Positions 59,791 through 64,000 of a DNA stretch of 64,000 nt are shown piece by piece. A program made the translations under genes and the position numbers. Below the pieces are notes generated by a model, which searched no databases, had not been told where the DNA came from, and saw only the letters and a list, made by a program, of their open reading frames with translations. The stretch lies in NCBI GenBank assembly GCA_019914995.1, contig CM034127.1, positions 3,596,001 through 3,660,000 on the forward strand, read 5' to 3'. Positions within the stretch are counted from its first letter, which is position 1, and every line of letters starts with the position of its first letter. Source of the stretch: Acanthochlamys bracteata. Its lineage: Eukaryota; Streptophyta; Magnoliopsida; Pandanales; Velloziaceae.

Positions 59791-60424
59791 TGTTACCGTA
59801 GTCACTAAAATGCTTCAGCAAATTGTCAACTTTCAACTCATTCATTTTGTCTCAACTGTATTAGTACAGAAGTTGCATACCATGAATTTGAATGTACAAT
59901 CTGTATTAATTTTCACCGTTCTTCATCTGCTTGTTGTTCCAAGTGCTTACAGTTAGTCCTGTTGAGTGTACTTTCCTCATGGGCTTTGGAACGATATATA
60001 AGGATGGGAACGGAAGGCACTTTCAAATATTTCTCAACCCCTTGAAGAAGCTAGTGCTTGACTTATCATTTCAAAGTAAATCTAATGCTAACAGAACAAA
60101 GTAATATCACTTTAATAGCGTTCAACACAAGACAGAATGGACCATGCGAATCCACAGGCATTGTTTATTGCTCAGATGAAAAATTTACAAACAAAATATA
60201 CAGTTCTCACGCATCCATGAGTTTTATTTTACAAAGTGAAGAAAAATTAATCAGGGAACTTGCCCTTCAAATCAGCAGCACGCTGTATTCCAAACAAACG
60301 CTACTCGAGCAACTTAAATAATGCCTACCTAACAAGGCACTGTAACCTTTCTCTCTAGTCTCTACAGATATACAGACACAGAAGTTGAAACACAAAGCGC
60401 AACAAGCATCCTGATTGATATAAG
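59791..60424. other. Spacer between convergent DPH5 and RBZ genes
   Basis: 634 bases holding the 3' UTRs of both genes. The plus-strand open stretch 60058-60321 overlaps the presumed 3' UTRs and has no known motif. Confidence 0.6.
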
Positions 60425-63400
60425 CTAGGAAACACTGACAGGGAGAGAAGCAGCTTCTTTCTGGGTTTTACACCTAAAACAAAGAGAAAAAGCTTCAGCA
60501 AACTTCCCTACTTTATTTATAAATAAAAAAAAAAGATGAAGTTACAATAACCGAAAGTCTTTGCATATATCTTGCTGACCCAGTCAGTAAGAAATATGAT
60601 AAACCGGAAAGTTTCACATTGTTGTTCAGGAGGACTACTACATTGAGAACTTCTATTGAACTACCAGCTAAACGTGTCCAGAATATATATCTCCTGGATA
60701 GAAAACTACAAAACATTTTTCATTCAGGTAGCTAACTGAATGAATAGCTAAGCAAAACTCAAATCATAAGCCAGGAAACACACTCAAGTAATGCAGTTGC
60801 CAAGTTCAACGTATCATCACATCAAAATGACAGCTGAAATGAAACATTTTTGGTATGAATATCTAGGCAACTTTGACCATTTTCTGTTAGTACCTATTGC
60901 AGTGCGACCGAGAAGCATAATTGTGATTGTTGCAGTTGTTGCACATCCAGTCACCATCACGCCATTCCTTTGCTCTGGTGAGAGTGAAAACTGAAGTTTT
61001 CTTCTAGCTCATACAAAAAACTTGCAATAAAGAAACATCACAAGCATCTTACCCTTTTCCTACAATGCCAGAGTAAGTAGTAACTTCTGGACCTCGCAAG
61101 CTAGTTCGAACCGATGCTGTTGCACCAGACTTCCCATATCTCGAGTACAAACTCAGTGAAAAGTCATCTCTTGCATCATCAAATTGTTCAAAATCCTGGT
61201 ATAAGTACGACAATTTTTGTTATCCTAAGTAGCAAGTACTAAATTATATTTCAATATAAAAATTATTGAATCAATGAGATGATCTATGTCAAGTGAACTG
61301 GACTCACCAACATCTCATGGGTCATATACCCTGCATTTAGCCTCTTGTTTTCATAGTCATTAACAAACTCTTCAGAGGCAAGACGTTTCATACCCAAAGC
61401 TGGACATAAGCATACCAAGGAGGTAAGATTAAATACTGATTCGCATAGAGAATGTTCATGCACCATGCTGGAGTCTAATATAAATAATACATATCCACAC
61501 CTACGAAAGTATTCTGTTTAGTACCACTGGTTAATTTTGCAGCATACAGCAAATAATCTGTATAGCAATCATTATTGTATCAGGTCCAGTCATCCTAGAG
61601 AAATGCAGATATCATCAAAAAAGCGGGCTAAATGTATTGGTAGAAGAAACATTTCCAGTCAGCTTCCTTAGCCTTTGGTGATGCATTGGTATTCTTCTAT
61701 ATGGACTATTGAGGTTTCTTTCATTTCTTAGTGATAATAGGCGACGCCGATCTACCTAAACAGTAGACACAGGTGATAAATAAGAGAATAATGAAAATTC
61801 AAGCATAAAATTTCTCAGTTCTGACACAAGGTACTTATTAGATCTAGTCAAATGAATGCATTTTTGCCATATCCAGAATCACACCATCCAATCCATTCAT
61901 AGTAAGTAGTCTGAACAGGAGATGTACACGTCCCTAATTAAATCAACACAAGAAGTTATTTGTTCATTGGAAAGAATTTAATCATTCTTGCAAACAATTG
62001 ATAGTGATGATGCCAGTACTGTTCTAGTCAAGCTTATTCTCCATTTCATTGAAGAGGTCATCTGATAACTAAGCACCAAAAGAAGGACTTGCATTACTTG
62101 GAAATAAATCCTCTGCGCCAACTGATGACAGAATCCCCTTGGATGATGATGGAGCGTTGCACTTTTTGCACTGCAATATAGCCAGCACTTATCAGAAAGA
62201 GTAGTGAGAAAGTGGAATTAGAGGAACAATATTTGGCGAGCTCTGCATTCTTTCACTACTTTAGGTCATCATAAGGCGTGCACAAGAAGCTTTTGTGCTT
62301 CTGAAAGTCTATGAGATGCAAAATGACCAACAGCCAAAAAAACCATTAGAAAAAAGGTCCAATGCTCAAAAGAGAGAATAATCATGAGCACATAGTTGAT
62401 CTCACAGTAGAAGGATTATGTGAGCACAAAAATGACCATATGAAAGCTTGTTGACTTTAATATCACCTTCTAAGAAAAAAGGCCTAAGAACAGGCAAGCT
62501 GACATATTAGTGATATGAGCTATAGTTATGTCAGATATCAAGATTAAATGATAATCAAAAACTCAAAGTCAAACACTCAGCAATCAGCATTTGCACCGCA
62601 ATTTCTCGGTTTTATAATTTATATAATATACAATTTAATATTACTATGGAGTTTCCTACAAGTTGAGATATACAAAAGTGCATTATAAAAGCAAGAAAAA
62701 TAAGGAGTCAGCATAGGGAAAAGAAAACAGCCAAATATAGTAAATAAGTCATGTAGAATCTTACATGCCCTCGTGACGAGTAGTTGTGAAATCCACAGTT
62801 ACACATCCAGTCACCCTCACGCCATCCCTTTGGCGCAACTGGAGACTGGTACATGTTACCCAGAGACAAGAGACCACTATCACTGCCTTTATTGGAAGAC
62901 CAGGAGGAACTAAAATTGGATTGAAGCTCGTAACTATCAGCAAGCTTTGCAGACCATCTAGGATTGTCTGTAAGAGACTGGTGAATACCAAAATGATTGG
63001 ACATTGCATAGTTCATCTTGAGTTCCTGCATCCTAGCAAAATAGTGTGCATAAATCGGTAACGTCCCAGGTAACGGGACTGCTGGCATTGCCACTTCTTC
63101 TTTTGGTTGTGCACACTTCTTGCACTTATCTCTCGATGCATAGTTGTTGTTACTGCAACCTGATACACATTACCACATACACCCAACCAGTAATGGAACA
63201 GTAAGTACCAAACCAGACGAGTTTACACATGAAACAAATAATATATTTATTTATGCATGATTAGTTGTCTATGTCACAATCTATAATAGGCTCATAATTT
63301 TGGCTAGCAATGCTACAGGGACAAATTCCCTTTACAGAAAAGAACATTACAGATTATTCAAACTGATTAACAAATCTATTAACCAAAAGAACCCATGTTT

Positions 63401-63812
63401 AGAAATTATGGACAAACTTTTGGTTTTTTTTTTTAACAAATCTACTCTGGTTTTAAAAGTTAACATTTCCTAACACTAACATCAACATAGACCATAACCA
63501 ACATTACTAAAACAATTCGTAATTCTTCAGAGGCACTGAATCGCATCCATAGGTCATCCATGAAGATCAAAATTCACAAACAACAGATTCAATTCTAAAA
63601 CAAAAAACAGGACTATAGGTGGATTTTTGAGAATTGGTAGGCTCACCGGAACAGATCCAGTCACCAACACGAGGCAACCACTTGGAGTTTTTAGGAGTTT
63701 TTACATCAACAAGAAGCCTGGGTTGTTTGCACCTGTTGCAGAAGGATCGAAACGCGTAGTTCAAGTTGAGACAACTCCCGCATTCCCAATCACCTTCTCT
63801 CCCTTCTACCAT
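60425..63812 (-). CDS. RanBP2-type zinc-finger protein, four fingers
   Basis: 339 aa. RBZ fingers usually bind single-stranded RNA with a GGU core, or protein; the role of this plant protein is not known to me. Exons (high to low): 63647-63812, 62765-63159, 62077-62170, 61308-61399, 61053-61195, 60894-60974, 60425-60473, all GT..AG with consistent phases. Finger 1, residues 6-31 (GDWECGSCLNLNYAFRSF); finger 2, 49-75 (GDWICSGCSNNNYASRDK); finger 3, 168-193, reading DWMCNCGFHNYSSRGH then CKKC, with only one residue between its first two Cys; finger 4, 301-330 (DGDWMCNNCNNHNYASRS). Several finger cores are split by introns. The link between fingers 3 and 4 is acidic and Ser-rich (SEEFVNDYENKR; DFEQFDDARDDF). 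Start ATG at 63812 follows a TC-rich leader. Confidence 0.9.
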
Positions 63813-64000
63813 TTTCTTTCTCTGATCAACAACAACTCCTTGTCTCCTCCTACGGTGAGATTACCGATCGAAAACGTTGCCCGCTGGAGAACGAGAAGAA
63901 GAACAAAATTGAAGTCGGCGGGTTTGTTTTTGTGTTGGGAACGTATTCGTTCTGGTTGAGGGGGATTACTGACAAAGCACGCACAATTTTGGGAGCGGGA
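63813..64000 (-). promoter_or_regulatory. 5' UTR / promoter start of the RBZ gene
   Basis: On the minus strand this stretch is rich in CTTCTTCTC and lies directly before the ATG, as in plant leaders. It runs off the window, so the core promoter is not visible. Confidence 0.45.

Overview
The window is nuclear DNA from a flowering plant, most likely a dicot. Evidence: intron-split genes with GT..AG borders, AT-rich spacers, chloroplast-targeting leaders, and plant-only families (anther type III polyketide synthase, LONELY GUY, MRL1-type PPR, RHC1-type MATE). It is an ordinary chromosome segment with scattered, unrelated single genes. I found no operon-like cluster or new defence or biosynthetic system. 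The most informative parts are decayed copies and small transposons between genes.

Layout, left to right. 1-1240: promoter and leader exon of a minus-strand gene lying beyond the left edge. 3090-4375 (+): LAP5/PKSB-like polyketide synthase for pollen-wall precursors. 7252-8781 (+): single-exon MATE transporter of the DTX56/RHC1 type. 9969-13083: broken Ty1/copia element with both LTRs. 14844-23387 (-): MRL1, a long many-exon chloroplast PPR gene for rbcL mRNA. 24110-24860 (+): dead receptor-kinase copy. 25609-28318 (+): two-exon SGNH/SASA esterase. 28.3-40.3 kb: gene-poor; holds an LTR-like repeat and three phase-compatible exons of an unidentified gene. 40300-42995 (+): LOG cytokinin-activating enzyme. 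43-48.4 kb: AT-rich, rich in MITEs. 48466-50250 (-): coiled-coil protein with a leader intron. 52379-53227: TIR element with near-perfect 9-bp target duplication. 53320-54064 and 54571-55946: decayed SPA-like and DPH5-like gene copies. 56911-59790 (+): intact DPH5. 60425-63812 (-): four-finger RanBP2-type zinc-finger gene.

The genes do not form a pathway. MRL1 and the dead SPA-like copy relate to the chloroplast; DPH5 modifies eEF2 in the cytosol; PKSB acts in anthers; LOG acts in cytokinin activation; the MATE protein is a membrane transporter implicated in stomatal CO2 signalling. Exon borders were chosen by eye from splice signals, phase continuity and remembered family sequences. No alignment or transcript data were available.
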